Shown here: positions 24,104 to 34,367 of the stretch, piece by piece | Numbering within the stretch: the stretch's first letter is position 1 | Layout: each line of letters starts with the position of its first letter | Assembly: GCA_027924585.1 (NCBI GenBank) | Contig: BSBM01000809.1 | Coordinates: 6,791,001 to 6,855,000, forward strand | DNA: 64,000 nucleotides | Source: Larix kaempferi | Lineage: Eukaryota; Streptophyta; Pinopsida; Pinales; Pinaceae | Direction of reading: 5' to 3' | Translations under genes and position numbers: made by a program | The notes under the pieces: model-generated | Told to the model about the DNA's origin: nothing | What the model saw: the letters and a program-made list of their open reading frames with translations, nothing else | Database searches by the model: none

Positions 24104-24373
24104 AATTGTCTATGTGATCCCTTGGATCAGTTTGTCCATTATACTGGACTTGTACAAGCTCATTTCTTCCATAAATATGATCTCCATCATATGCTTGCAT
24201 TCTTCCCATTTAGTCAGATTATGCTTATGCACGACCCACCATCTAGCAGGTGTAGCGCGTAGTGCTATATCCAATGTTGGTATCCGATGTTCATCTAAAA
24301 CTGATACAATATATTCTTGAAAGAATGTATGGATGTTAGTTAATCCATCATAAGTAGGGATTGGACTTAGCAT
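24104..24373 (-). pseudogene. Capsid-like module downstream of protease, F copy
   Basis: LPTLDIALRATPARWWVVHK and NLTKWEECKHMMEIIF resemble a Retrotrans_gag capsid end (A..RWW..H...I..W...). After a frameshift, VQYNGQTDPRDHIDNCK opens a second capsid-like module. The same modules lie between protease and RT in C, D and E. Confidence 0.7.
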
Positions 24374-24592
24374 TGTTCCAATCTAGTGCAGTGATCTCGT
24401 GAATTGCGCGCATCTTCTTGCAGACACTTTGTGCATTCTGCTTTGCTAATTCTCTAGTATTGCATCTAAGTCTGATATGAAAGAACTGTCACAGTGCCAA
24501 CTCAATGTTCCATCAGCCGTTGGGTTGACATAGTCTTCCTGATTTGTTGTCATCTTGTAAATGTGATCTAGATCATGAGCTCTTCATTCTTC

Positions 24593-25171
24593 TCATATTG
24601 GCTCAGTGTATCGAGGCCCTTGTGATGGATCTAAATGTACGATGACCCTGATATATGCCCCTTCAAATATCATTTGTTTCTTCTTCATATTGTTGATTGT
24701 GAGGTTATCCATGGCCCAATCTATCCCCAATAGTGCAAGATAAGGTTGCCTATCATTTAAAATTTCAATAACCTCGAAGTCTGCATGACTTTGCACTCCA
24801 TCAATGTCAACAAGAACATTGGCTAACCTTCCAAAGGGTATGACATTCTGCTGATTGGCTAACATGAGCTCTATTGATGACCATGACAAATTTGGCTTCC
24901 CCATTTGTTCCCATATCTTTTTAGTCAAGACATTCACTTTCAAGCCTAAGTCAAGGATGATCTCATTCATCTCAAAATCTCCAATCTGTCCATTCAGTCG
25001 TATTTCTCTGCTCGTTCTTTTGTGGCTCTTGATATGGTGAACCACTCTATGTGCTTCATTTTCTAGATTGCGATGCTCATAATTGCTCAGCAGGCTCTGT
25101 AATTCCACTAAAGCATTCTCATGCTTCAACAACTTCATGCATCTCTGTAGTAACTGTGCAACAGGACTCAA
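24593..25171 (-). pseudogene. Retropepsin of F
   Basis: 192 open codons. A basic segment (HHIKSHKRTSREIRLNGQIG) leads to FEMNEIILDLGLKVNVLTKK, the active-site region with Asp-Leu-Gly, followed by SHADFEVIEILNDRQPYLAL and LLGIDWAM, the second protease motif. Close relatives are at 48690-49110 (D), 31660-32080 (E) and 39800-40220 (C). It would cleave the polyprotein, but flanking lesions make it a pseudogene. Confidence 0.78.
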
Positions 25172-26230
25172 ATGGTCTTTTGCAGTATGTGTATGATCAT
25201 ATCAAGCTGGCATATCTTTTACCGGCGAAATCTCACTTCGCAACTTGAATCTTGGAGTTATAGGTGCTGGTTCTTTGAAGGTTTACCTTCCTTCCGTGAA
25301 GGCTTCTTTCTGTTTTTTTTACTCGAAAAAAGGTGTTTTTCCCGTCGCTTTTCTTATCCATGCCCCTTCAGTAGGATTTTGCTTAGCATGGTAATGGTCA
25401 TAAGTCGAAGCTTCTTATCTTTGATCCACTCCTGTGGTGGCTCCACTACTTGTCACAACATTAATGTTACAATATGTATTCCTTCTCTCAGCTGCGATCA
25501 TCTCTATATTCGGGTTTTTCACTTCTTGTCTCCTCTCCTACATTTTTTTATTGCAAAATAGGGCATGCCTCAATGACATGATCAAAATACTTACAATATT
25601 TACATGTAGAACTTATCATTTTAGACTTCAATAAAAGTTGTCAATAATGTCTTCGTTCCTTTTCAATGTCGTAGTTTCTTTGTCTATAAGAAGAACATTG
25701 TTTATTTTCATCTTGAATTTGACGTTGGTCATAACGAATTTTGTGATTTGGGTGACGATAAGGAATTCAAGCCATTTGTGGAACCCTTGTAGAAAATTCA
25801 ATTGTTTTTTCTGTGTGTGATTTACTGGTTGATAATAACACTGGGGATTTTTCTAGATTATCACCTTTTGATTTTTTTATTTGTTTAGTCAACCCTTGAT
25901 TTAGATGTTTTAAGCGATAATTTTCTTCATCTTTTTATGATAGATTATTATTGAATTCTTTTTGGAGATATACTTCCTTTTTGTGGAATTCCCTTTTACT
26001 TCTTCTTGCCATTTTTTTTCTTTTTTCTTTTTAATTTTGTGATCTGTGCAATCAAGTCTTGACAATGATTCTTCAAATGGGTAATTTCTTCATTCTTACT
26101 AACGATAACCTTTTCAAGCTCTTTTCACTTCTTTTGTTCTGACTTCTAATTGTCTTGTGAACTCACCTTTGATATATCCTTGAAGTCTTCATATGTTGGA
26201 CAATCTAAATCTGACTTCATTGTAACATCC
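25172..26230 (-). pseudogene. Gag-like coiled-coil and zinc knuckle of F
   Basis: The minus strand holds a Lys/Glu-rich stretch with heptad-like spacing (KNEEITHLKNHCQDLIAQIT), then EFSTRVPQMA, and a CCHC knuckle CKYCKYFDHVIEAC near 25565-25610. Stops and shifts break it. It is a plausible nucleocapsid region, but it does not match the gag of C, D and E, so F may be a chimera. Confidence 0.55.
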
Positions 26231-26582
26231 TGCAATGTGCTTTTCTTCTTCTTATATGAAAATGTCTGAAACTTCTTTTTGGTATTTAAGATGAAAGTCT
26301 CCAATGTTTTGTTCTAAGGTAACCCCAAAATTATGTCACCATCAAAGATCCATAAGGAACTAACAATGAATTGATATATGACCATATAATCTCCAAAATT
26401 CAATTGTAAACCACTTATTTTGAATTGTTTCCTGTCCCAAAAGTATATCCCTTCACCTATATTTGACTTAGGAATCAATAAATGGTTAGCGAATTGAGCA
26501 CTAATATCATTATTACTTTTAGTAGGGGAAATAGAAATGGTGATATCCTTCCATGAAAGTGTCCCTTTAATTCTAAATAGAA
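26231..26582 (-). pseudogene. Possible retropepsin-like fragment upstream of the coiled-coil
   Basis: A continuous minus frame of about 90 codons ends with FDGDIILGLP before a stop and continues with a Lys-rich FQTFSYKKKK. The D-x-ILGLP motif is typical of the second half of retropepsins (compare DVILGMDWL). Its position before a coiled-coil and knuckle is unusual. A diverged gag or pararetrovirus-like segment is the alternative, and I cannot decide by eye. Confidence 0.35.
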
Positions 26583-26692
26583 TTGAAACATTCCTTTTTG
26601 AGGTGCTAGGGAAATTTTCCTTTTTTCAACATTAAAATCCATACTTTGTATTTTTTTTAAGTTTTGATCAATATATTCTTTTTTCCAATAAC
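26583..26692. repeat. Right copy of the 110-bp sequence preceding the E-type LTR
   Basis: From ttgaaacattccttttt to ttccaataac, matching 22057-22170 with few changes. It is not purine-rich, so it is not a polypurine tract. Its presence before both LTR copies means the duplication was larger than the LTR. Confidence 0.78.
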
Positions 26693-27477
26693 TGTTGGAA
26701 TGAGGTTAGAGCGGATAAAGTGCGGAAGGAAACGACAACAAAAAGGAGCATTCACGGAAGAAAGGACCATTCACGAATAACAAGGAGCCGACAAAAGTGT
26801 AAGTTATGGTTTAGTTAGTTAGAATGGGTCATTTGGACCGTTTTGTAACAACCTTAGCTGTCTATAAATAGAACCATGAATGTAAGCCTAAGGGCACCAA
26901 TTGTAGACCATGATATATCGCACCTATGTTTTTCTCTGCCTTTGACAAGTTTTGTTCTGTTTGTATGGATTTGCGATAAGTCACTTGGAGCTGTTCCTGC
27001 AAGGGTTGTACCGCAGATTTTGGGATGAGTTAATGCATGAAGATGTTTGGTTATGTCTCTTTTCTGTGTTTATTTTTATGTTGAATGATGAATATTATCT
27101 CAATGATGCGATCTGTTTAAGGATTTTTTACTCTGTCGATAATGCTGGTTGATGCGATTGACAACAATATAATGTTGGTGAGAATGTTGATTATATCTTG
27201 TTGATGCGGATGTCGAATATATATTGAACTTTTAAGCATGATGCAAAGATAAATATCTGGTTTCTATAGCGACTAAGTGATAGTAGAGGCATGTCCTCCC
27301 CCTACTGTGGAAACTTGGTTCCTACAGCCCCCTTAATCCTCTCGGGTGAGAATTCACTCGCTTCGCGAGTGTTGCTGGAAAGGGTAAAACCTTTCTGGGC
27401 CGATGCTTAAGGGTATTTGGTTGATGTTTGTTGAAAACAATGTGAAGTGAACCCTTGTCGATAGAACTATGTCAACA
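26693..27477 (+). repeat. 5' LTR of gypsy E
   Basis: 785 bp, tgttggaat...gtcaaca. TATA box TATAAATA at 26863-26870 and a U5 hairpin at 27355-27371 (cactcgc, loop ttc, gcgagtg). The primer site follows after two bases. Confidence 0.85.
27355..27371 (+). other. U5 stem with triloop, E LTR
   Basis: Perfect 7-bp stem CACTCGC/GCGAGTG around TTC, set between ggtgaga and gttgctgg. The same geometry with other bases is in the solo LTR (29996-30012), D (45701-45713) and both LTRs of C (35316-35328, 43205-43217). Confidence 0.7.
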
Positions 27478-27479
27478 AA

Positions 27480-27496
27480 TGGTTCCATTGTCGGGA
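27480..27496 (+). promoter_or_regulatory. Primer binding site, tRNA-Glu type (E)
   Basis: tggttccattgtcggga differs at two positions from TGGTTCCGTTGCCGGGA, the complement of the plant tRNA-Glu 3' end. D has the perfect form. Confidence 0.8.
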
Positions 27497-27519
27497 CCTT
27501 GAAGAAGAAAGAAGAGGAC

Positions 27520-28002
27520 ATGCTGTGGCATCCGACGAAACCAGAGATTCAGGACTAGTTTGATAAGGAGATACAAGAGTTCGCAGAAGAAGAAAATCAG
27601 AACCCTAGGCAGACGATAAGCAGCTAGTTGCAAAAGTATATTTATTCTGATATCCATGAGGTATTCTTCTACGAATTTCTGATATTGTGGCATGAGTGGT
27701 TGGCTCAACTGAATTTTCAGAAGAGAAATTTCCAAGGAAGTGAACGCGACAATTGGACCCCAGAATTGATCCAGCAGCTAAAACGGGTCAACAATAAGGC
27801 ATCAAGGGTTGTCAACTTCTGGGTAGACAATATTCTAGAAGGATACATTACTGAGTTCACCATCGACACAATTAAGTCATACAATGATGAAACAAGAAAA
27901 ATTTTCAAAGGACCCAGAGGGAGGTTTCTACTATCGCTAAAGTTGTGGATTAAGATTCTCATCTATGAAAAGGGTATATTGAAGATGAATTCCGACGAGT
28001 AG
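27520..28002 (+). pseudogene. ORF1, conserved upstream domain of the C/D/E gypsy group (E copy)
   Basis: 160 codons from ATG to a TAG that is at the same place in C and D. The sequence runs from LWHPTKPEIQ to YEKGILKMNSDE and is aligned along its length with C 42576-43058 and D 45860-46339. Two in-frame TAG codons near the start break this copy. The region is rich in Trp, Phe and Glu; WTPELIQ, VWLDSILEGYITEF in relatives and GPRGRFLLSL are the best conserved parts. I do not recognise the family. Its location before the capsid suggests a matrix-like or accessory gag role. Confidence 0.72.
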
Positions 28003-28670
28003 AGATTGGTGTCCAGAGGTTGTGGGTACCGCGTGAATGCGAGTCTGATAGAATGATGCATGGTAGATGGGCATGAGAGACAATAAATTTTTAAGAGAGG
28101 CCGATGAAGGTTATGGTACACTGTGAAGTGGGGTAGGGTTCCAGTGGCCGAAGAAGAAGAGGAGGACTGAAAGTGAGAGAGAGTCTCGTGAAGCGACCAA
28201 AACGGAGAACTGTGAAATGGGACCACAAGGAATGAAGAAACCTTATTGCGATGAAGAAATTAACCAGGCTACCCCTGAAGCCGAAAAGGGACGGACACAA
28301 AACTACAATGTACCCTCAACTCCACGCACTACTCCAAACTTTGTAGGAAGAAATCCAATTTTTTTCACAGGGTTGTACTGTGTGCTAGAATAGCGGTAAG
28401 AGTAGCGGGTCTGTAAATACTAATAGGAGACTGAGAATGGTAGGTGACGATGTACAAATTCTGATATTTCAGGGAAATGGGACCGAGGATCTCGAACAGT
28501 ATTGGTTTTTATGCGAAACTCTATGGACTATCAAGTAGGTCCAAGATGATGACATCAAAATGGGACAGTTGGCGACGACCTTCAGGGGCCATGTGCTGGA
28601 CTGATTCTTGAAATTTATACAAGTACCGACAATGAGTCCAGATAAAACACTGCCATAGATCAAGGCAGGT
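28003..28670 (+). pseudogene. gag: Gag N-terminal part of E, before the solo LTR
   Basis: A decayed Lys/Arg-rich stretch (VKRPKRRTVKWDH) leads to MVGDDVQILIFQGNGTEDLEQYWFL and GQLATTFRGHVLD, the first half of the Retrotrans_gag capsid also present in C and D. Reading is broken by stops. The solo LTR enters at 28671 and the capsid resumes at 30099. Confidence 0.72.
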
Positions 28671-30093
28671 TGTTGGATCCTAGGCCGCAGCTATGGTAAA
28701 GATGCGAATTTTGAGGAAAAAGCACTAAGTGTCGAAGGGAAGAAGTGCTAATTTTGAGTAAGCACCAATGTTTGGGCAGAAGTAAATGGTGCACAGTACG
28801 GTGCCAGATGGACGAGCTCAGCGCAGATTACGGACCAGAAATCACGGAGCTTGCACACACACGTCAAAGGAGAATGAATGTGGCCGAGTAGAAAGCTCAG
28901 CTACCACAATAAATGAAGCGACGGAATAGAGGGCTCAGCTACCCTCATTAAGGCTAAGTATAGAAGTTATGTTTGCTCTGATCAAGGAAGAGCAACGGAC
29001 TAAAGCATTGAAGGCGAAGGACAAGGCGCAGTGAATGATGAAGCGGCGCCCATACCCGCAATCTGTGCCGGAAATCACGGAGCCTGCAGGAAGCGACGTC
29101 GTGACTACAAGCGGCGCCTACAGTACACCTAGCCATGTCCGCGGTTAGGGTTTTTGGGGATTACTGCTGGGAAAGGCCCACAGTCTTGTAAAGGTGCGAC
29201 CCTCAGGGCCACCTATATATATGTGTAATTGTAAAGGTTAGATGTTAGTTAGCTAGCCTCTAGATGTTTTAGACATAAGAAGGTTAGATCTTAAGAGCAG
29301 TGATAGCTGTGGAGATAGTCACCGAGTTGCAGACAGTCTGAGTCGATGTCTGAACCATTGTAATCTCTGTAGAAGAAGAGACTAGATCTATAGAAGGGCT
29401 CCCAGCTGTGTGCGTGGAGTTTCCTGGGAAGATCTAAGGCTGCAGCTGTGCGCAGTAGGACTGTAATTCCTATTTTGAGATTAATATAAGATACACTTCC
29501 CGTGGACGTGGTTTCCCCATGGAGGTGAACTACATAATTCTCGTTGTTATGATGCTGTGTTGTGTGAATGCATGTTTTAGTTTACTATCTGCATTTACAT
29601 GAATGTTTCATTGTCTTTATGAACGAGTATATAGAGCAAGTCCTTGAAGCTCCCTTAAAATTTATTCTCGCGCACTATCGAAGGAGTCGATAGGAGCACT
29701 ATCGCCTCAGCGCTTAGGGAATGCGATACTGCGCTGGGCGCGCAAGCAGAAATGATACATAGAGTTTCAACACAGAGGGTAATTGCCTCGTGCGTAGGAG
29801 TGAAGATACCGCGTAGCTGGGCTGGCGAGTGTGAATTTGAAGCGCTGTTGCACTGAGAGGTCTGCGGAAGAGTTAAGACATCCCGCTGTGAGGAATCCTC
29901 CTAGAGATAGAGGGAGAAGATTGCAGTCTTCACGTCGCGTAGGTTAAGGAAACCTGATTCCATAGTCCCCCCATAGCCACTTTGGGTGAGACCTTGAGCT
30001 GCTGTGCAGCTCGTTACTGAGAGGGCCAGTGCGCCAAGGGGTTTTGTTGCTGTGCCTCATTAAAACCCAGGTCTGTCCAAAAAGCAGCCAACA
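28671..30093 (+). repeat. Solo LTR (1.4 kb) inside gag of E
   Basis: Ends TGTTGG...CCAACA, flanked by caggt (28666-28670) and cgggt (30094-30098), a 4/5 target duplication. The gag reading of E is collinear with C and D on both sides once this piece is removed. It has a TATA-like tatatata at 29214-29221 and a hairpin near its end, and no coding capacity. A full element probably inserted and was reduced by recombination between its LTRs. The orientation is inferred from the hairpin and TATA positions. Confidence 0.85.
29996..30012 (+). other. U5 stem with triloop, solo LTR
   Basis: GAGCTGC, loop TGT, GCAGCTC: a perfect 7-bp stem in the same relative place (after ggtgaga) as in E, with entirely different paired bases. 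Confidence 0.7.
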
Positions 30094-30098
30094 CGGGT

Positions 30099-30430
30099 CT
30101 GATCGATGAATTTAGAAAGTCGAAATATGAGTCACAGTAAATCACAGAGCTAAAAGAAATCAAGCAGTTTCCAAATGAATCGGTATGGGAATTCGACGAG
30201 AGATATAAAACTTAAATGGAAAAGGTGAGTTTTGGAATGAGCGACATGCAACATAGAGAGTGGTTCATTGCAGGATTTTTACCACACATTCGTGGACCAC
30301 TGATGCAACAGAAAAAAACATCTCAGGTTGAAGCACTAGAAATTGCAATGAAGTTGGAGTCTTCACCAGTCGGTGAAACAGGCATAGGGATGAACCAAAT
30401 ACAAGCGCAGCTGAAAACCTGACGATCCAG
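30099..30430 (+). pseudogene. gag: Gag capsid C-terminal part of E
   Basis: SMDEF-like start, then ITELKEIKQFPNESVWEFDE and MSDMQHREWFIAGFLPHIRG, EALEIAMKLESSP, matching D 47010-47290. One TAA interrupts the helix before MEKVSFG. This is the capsid C-terminal domain involved in particle assembly. Confidence 0.78.
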
Positions 30431-31200
30431 CTAGAAGACATTAAGAAAGGAAAGGAATTCTGTGAAGAAATATGGTGTATTAGATGTAAAACAGAAGGAC
30501 ATCACAAGGATCAATGCCCAGAATTTTGAGAATATTTACAGTTAGGTGCACTGAATCCCCTCAGTCAGGGAGGAATGCCATAGTGCCACATTTATCAGAT
30601 AAGAGGAAATCAACCAGAAGAATGTGTGTACCTACAGAAGATGGTGTCAAATCCAGTTAATATGTACTACAAATTATGTCGATTGGTTGGGCATGAAGAA
30701 AAAGATTGTAGGGCGTATGACCTAATCCAAGAAAGGACTGCAGATACATTTTTCATGAAAGGAGAGGAGCAACCATCGGTACAGCAACATCTACACTATA
30801 ATCAACCTCAACTAAAACTGTAGTATGATCAACCGCAATATTGTTAAACGTAGTATGGTCAACTACAGTACGGTAAACTATAGTATGGTCAACCACAGTA
30901 TCAAAAACCGTGGTATGGTCAACCACAGTACCAGCCATATGGTCAACCACGAGGAGGTTTCAGACAGGGATTCTGCGGAAGTCGAGGTGCATGTGTCGGT
31001 CAAGGAGGAGCTTTTTTATGAGTTCGAGGGCCAATCATATGTTATAATTCCATTCAACCGGGAAATTATCAAAGGGATTTCCTGAATCCACCTCCGTAGT
31101 GTACTTACTGCAGTGCAACGGACCATGGTGTCGAGGAATTTCCTCAGCTAATCGCAAAGTGGAAAACTAAGAACCTAACCCCACCTCCACCAAATAAGAA
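30431..31200 (+). pseudogene. gag: CCHC knuckles and YGQPQY-repeat linker of E
   Basis: The first knuckle CIRCKTEGHHKDQC is complete (near 30475-30520). Two degenerate ones follow, the second in YKLCRLVGHEEKDC. From 30810 to 30960 a tandem repeat of about 15-30 bp encodes YGQPQY-type units, then an RGGF/RQGF patch, then a last knuckle CTYCSATDHGVEEF with its final Cys lost. Knuckles bind RNA; the Tyr/Gln/Pro/Gly linker is low complexity. Several stops are present. Confidence 0.72.
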
Positions 31201-31599
31201 TTAGAACCAAAACCCGCCACTAGTTGTATAGAAGATATCAACAGAGGTAAGAAGTCAACTTGTGAATGTTGGAGTAGTGACTCGAGGAGGAGCTTCGACA
31301 TGAGAAGATAGGCCACATCCTATCATTCGATCTACAACAAGAAAATAGGTTCGATTCAATGTAGAAGTGGGGAAGGAAACCTTTCTAGAAGCACAAGACA
31401 CCTTGAGAAGAACTAAGATGCTACCAATCGGGTAAAGAGAATCTATCTATGATATTCCATCGATATTTGATGCGACAAACCCATAGAGGCCATTGGGAAG
31501 GGTCAACACAATAAGGGATTTCCTAGAAAGATGTTTGGCACTAGTGAGAGATGAGGATGCCCTAGCAGAAATATCCATCCTACTACATTGACAAGAGGG

Positions 31600-32200
31600 T
31601 ACACGACTGGATCAGACGGTCAATCGAGTACACAAGAGGAAGACAAGAAGAGAAATGAGGGTGACTGCGCAAATCAAAACATTTGACGTGGAATATATCA
31701 TTCTAGACTTGGGATCAGACGTAAACATCTTAACGAAGCAGACATGCGATACAGTGGGGAAACCACAGTTGGCTTGATCCTCGGTACAAATTAGACTATC
31801 AAATCAAAGTAAGGTCACCCTAATTGGTTGATTATGCCAGACCCGAGTCAAAATAGAAGGACTAAAAACATACGGAGATTTTGATTTTATAGAGATCGTC
31901 AGAAACACAAGCCCCTATCCAGTGTTGTTAGGGATAAACTTGGCGATGGAGAGCCAGGCCATCATCAACTTTAAGAAAAGAACCATGTTGTTTGAGAATC
32001 GCGATATGAGCGTAGTTGCACCCCTCGAACCATCAGAAGGGCATCGGTACGTCAAGCCAATGCGGGATGAATTCATTGAAGGTTGGGACAGTGTCTACAA
32101 CATATCAGAGGACTACATAAATCCCACCACAGATGGATAACTGGGATGGTGGAGTGTCAGTTCGGCGTCGTCACATTCAGATGAAGCGCTTGAAAATTGG
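31600..32200 (+). pseudogene. Retropepsin of E
   Basis: VEYIILDLGSDVNILTKQTC holds the active-site Asp with Leu-Gly, and PYPVLLGINLAMESQAIIN holds the second motif. KKRTMLFENRDMSVVAPLEP and MRDEFIEGWDSVYNISEDYI follow as in C and D. The segment 31922-32140 is open and the upstream part has stops. Confidence 0.75.
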
Positions 32201-32524
32201 AAGAATCAACTAGATGAAGTATCACTCAGAAGGTGCATAGGAATCACCCAGTCATTGATATGGGTGGTAGAAGAAGTACGCGAACTACCAAAATACGAAG
32301 GGTTTCCAAATTTGACTGTATCTATCACTAAGTTTGAAGAAAAAGTAGTAGAACCACAACGATTGATGGCACCGGAGGAAGCACTGAAGACTACACCAGC
32401 GTGGTGGTGGGAAGCACACAAGTTGACAATAACGAAATGGCGATTATGTCGACAACTAATGGAGGTTAGGTTTGGCGACACTGAAGGATACTGCAGAAGG
32501 AAATACAATGGCAGAGGAGACCCA
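32201..32524 (+). pseudogene. Capsid-like module downstream of protease, E copy
   Basis: LPKYEGFPNLTVSITKFEE, LMAPEEALKTTPAWWWEAHK and LTITKWRLCRQLMEVRFGD form a capsid-like pattern, then KYNGRGDP opens the next module and is cut by the LTR of copia B. The 92-codon frame 32255-32530 is open up to that junction. Confidence 0.72.
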
Positions 32525-33078
32525 TGTTAATTTTTTAGCATTAATTCAACATACTCTAGGATATTTACTGAGAGAATAACATCTACAGCATATCAATCAT
32601 ATCAATCATGTATCAAGCATATCAAACAATCACATAAGACAATGGACACACAGAGTTTCACTGGGGAAAAGCATAAAGGTGAAAAACCCCACAACTTCCT
32701 CAAAGATAGAGAGAGCAATGATACAACCAAAGTACAACTTCCTCACATGTTCGCCACTTTTCGAGTGATGGAAGAGTGAGTAATGAGATGATAAAATAGA
32801 GATCTACTGATCTCTATTTATACTTGTCCCGTCTTGCCTAATAAACCAGTGGGGCCAACTTGTCTAGCTTAGCCTAATAGCCCATGGTTAACTTAATCAG
32901 GGCCGACCCCACACATGGTGGTCTAATAACCCATCGGCAAGTTACGACACATGCGACACTTGTCAATACAAATGACGACACTTCCGTATAGAGAAATAAT
33001 AACATCTCTATAGGAGTACAATATACACAGATGAAATACATAGGTGAAATACATTCTGAAGTTACATATACATCAACA
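32525..33078 (-). repeat. 3' LTR of copia B
   Basis: 554 bp, tgttaattttt...catcaaca, homologous to copia A 19145-19737. A minus-strand TATAAATA is at 32815-32822. It is about 40 bp shorter than in A because of internal deletions. Confidence 0.88.
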
Positions 33079-33088
33079 CTCCCTCTTA
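33079..33088 (-). promoter_or_regulatory. Polypurine tract of copia B
   Basis: Minus-strand TAAGAGGGAG next to the LTR start, the expected primer for plus-strand DNA synthesis. Confidence 0.85.
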
Positions 33089-34367
33089 ACTAGGAAGGTA
33101 TTTCTCGACACATATCTACTAGTACAAGTCTTCTTCTCTAGATCATCGTCCTCGAATCATCAACATCGTCACTATTGCTGCTATCTCAATCAATGTCCGA
33201 TCTACTCATCATAGGAAGTTCTACAGAGCCAATCATTTTTCATATTGGATGTAGGCCCACCACCTGTAGGTCTTCATCATCACTGGCCATATTGTGGAAT
33301 CCTTGGGACTGATTACGTGCGTCAAGAAAACCTCGAAAGAGCATCCCAGGAATTTTACGAGCACACAGCTCAACCTATCGGATCTCCCACAATCTTTTAC
33401 ATGTGACTGTCACAAAACCTTAAAAGAGTGTCTTGCCAAGAAAGATCTCTAAAGAGCATCTAAGGCCTTTTTCATGCTGTCCAGATCTCAGGACTTATTA
33501 CATGTGACTCCTACCACAAAACCTTAAAAGAGTGTCTTGCCAAGCAAGATCTCTAAAGAGCATCTGAGGCCTTTTTCATCCTGTCCAGATCTCCAGGACT
33601 TATTGCATGTGGTCCCCACAAAACCTTAAAAGAGTGTCTTGCCAAGCAAGATCTCTAAAGAGCATCTGAGGCCTTTTTCATCCTATCCAGATCTCTAGGA
33701 CTTATTACATGTGGTCTAGCAAAACCTTAAAAGAGTGTGTTGTCAAGCAAGATCTCTTAAGAGCATTTGAGGCCTTTTTCATCCTGTCCAGATCTCCAGG
33801 ACTTATTACATGCTACACTTGCACAACTTGTCCATGGCCACAGAGTATCAAACTGATACTCACCATACATCGTCCTGATGTACATGATCATCCTGGTCAT
33901 CATCACTGCATCATCCTGATGCATGTCATCTGGAGCAACATCCTGAAGCTCATCATCTATGATCATCCTGATCATACAATGCATCCACCTGATGCATACC
34001 AAGTATCTACCTAATACATATCATCATACATAATCCACCTGATCATACAATGCATCCACGTGATACATACATAGATACATAATCCACCTAATCATACAAT
34101 GTATCCACCTGATAGATATCAACATACATGATCCACCTGATCATACAATCGTATCCACCTGATAAATATACAGATACATGGTCCAAGCATCCAACATGAT
34201 GCATATACATATACATGATCCAACTGATCATAACAAGCATCCAACATGATGCATATATAGAGCAATAAATCGAGCATCGTACTGATGCTCATCATCCAAC
34301 GCTTACATCCACAGCCATGGTAAGGATCCTCCTCTCACCATGCTTGGAATGGCTCCCACAAATGTGT
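33089..34367 (-). repeat. Repeat-rich 3' untranslated region of copia B
   Basis: About 1.28 kb between pol and the polypurine tract. At 33310-33815 there are about four copies of a 102-bp unit (aaaaccttaaaagagtgt near 33414, 33516, 33618 and 33720) with gcctttttcatcctgtcca and tccagatctccaggactta. From 33860 to 34300 shorter repeats of tgatcatacaatgcatcca and catccaacatgatgcatat follow. It is non-coding, and the same two classes are in copia A. Confidence 0.82.

Larger units (their letters stand above)
22796..26582 (-). mobile_element. Gypsy remnant F, internally deleted
   Basis: On the minus strand one reads a protease-like segment, a coiled-coil with CCHC knuckle, a retropepsin, a capsid-like module, and then directly the C-terminal tail of integrase. 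RT, RNase H and the catalytic part of integrase are missing. The family relation to C, D and E is clear in the retropepsin (LDLGLKVNVLTKKIWEQMGKP) and in the integrase tail (HWLGPYIVMQ). The outer limits are set by the direct repeats on either side, and no intact LTR of its own was identified. Confidence 0.7.
26693..32524 (+). mobile_element. Gypsy element E, 5' part, cut by copia B
   Basis: 5' LTR 26693-27477, tRNA-Glu-type primer site, a 160-codon ORF1, capsid gag (split by a solo LTR), CCHC knuckles, a Tyr/Gln/Pro-rich linker, retropepsin and capsid-like modules. Homology stops at 32524, where B's LTR starts; the preceding five bases are accca. RT to 3' LTR should lie beyond the far end of B, outside the window. 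Many stops are present. Confidence 0.85.

Noticed and set aside
25172-26582. Endogenous pararetrovirus
   Set aside because: Knuckle and coiled-coil alone are not specific; no movement protein or caulimovirid RT is visible and the neighbours are gypsy.
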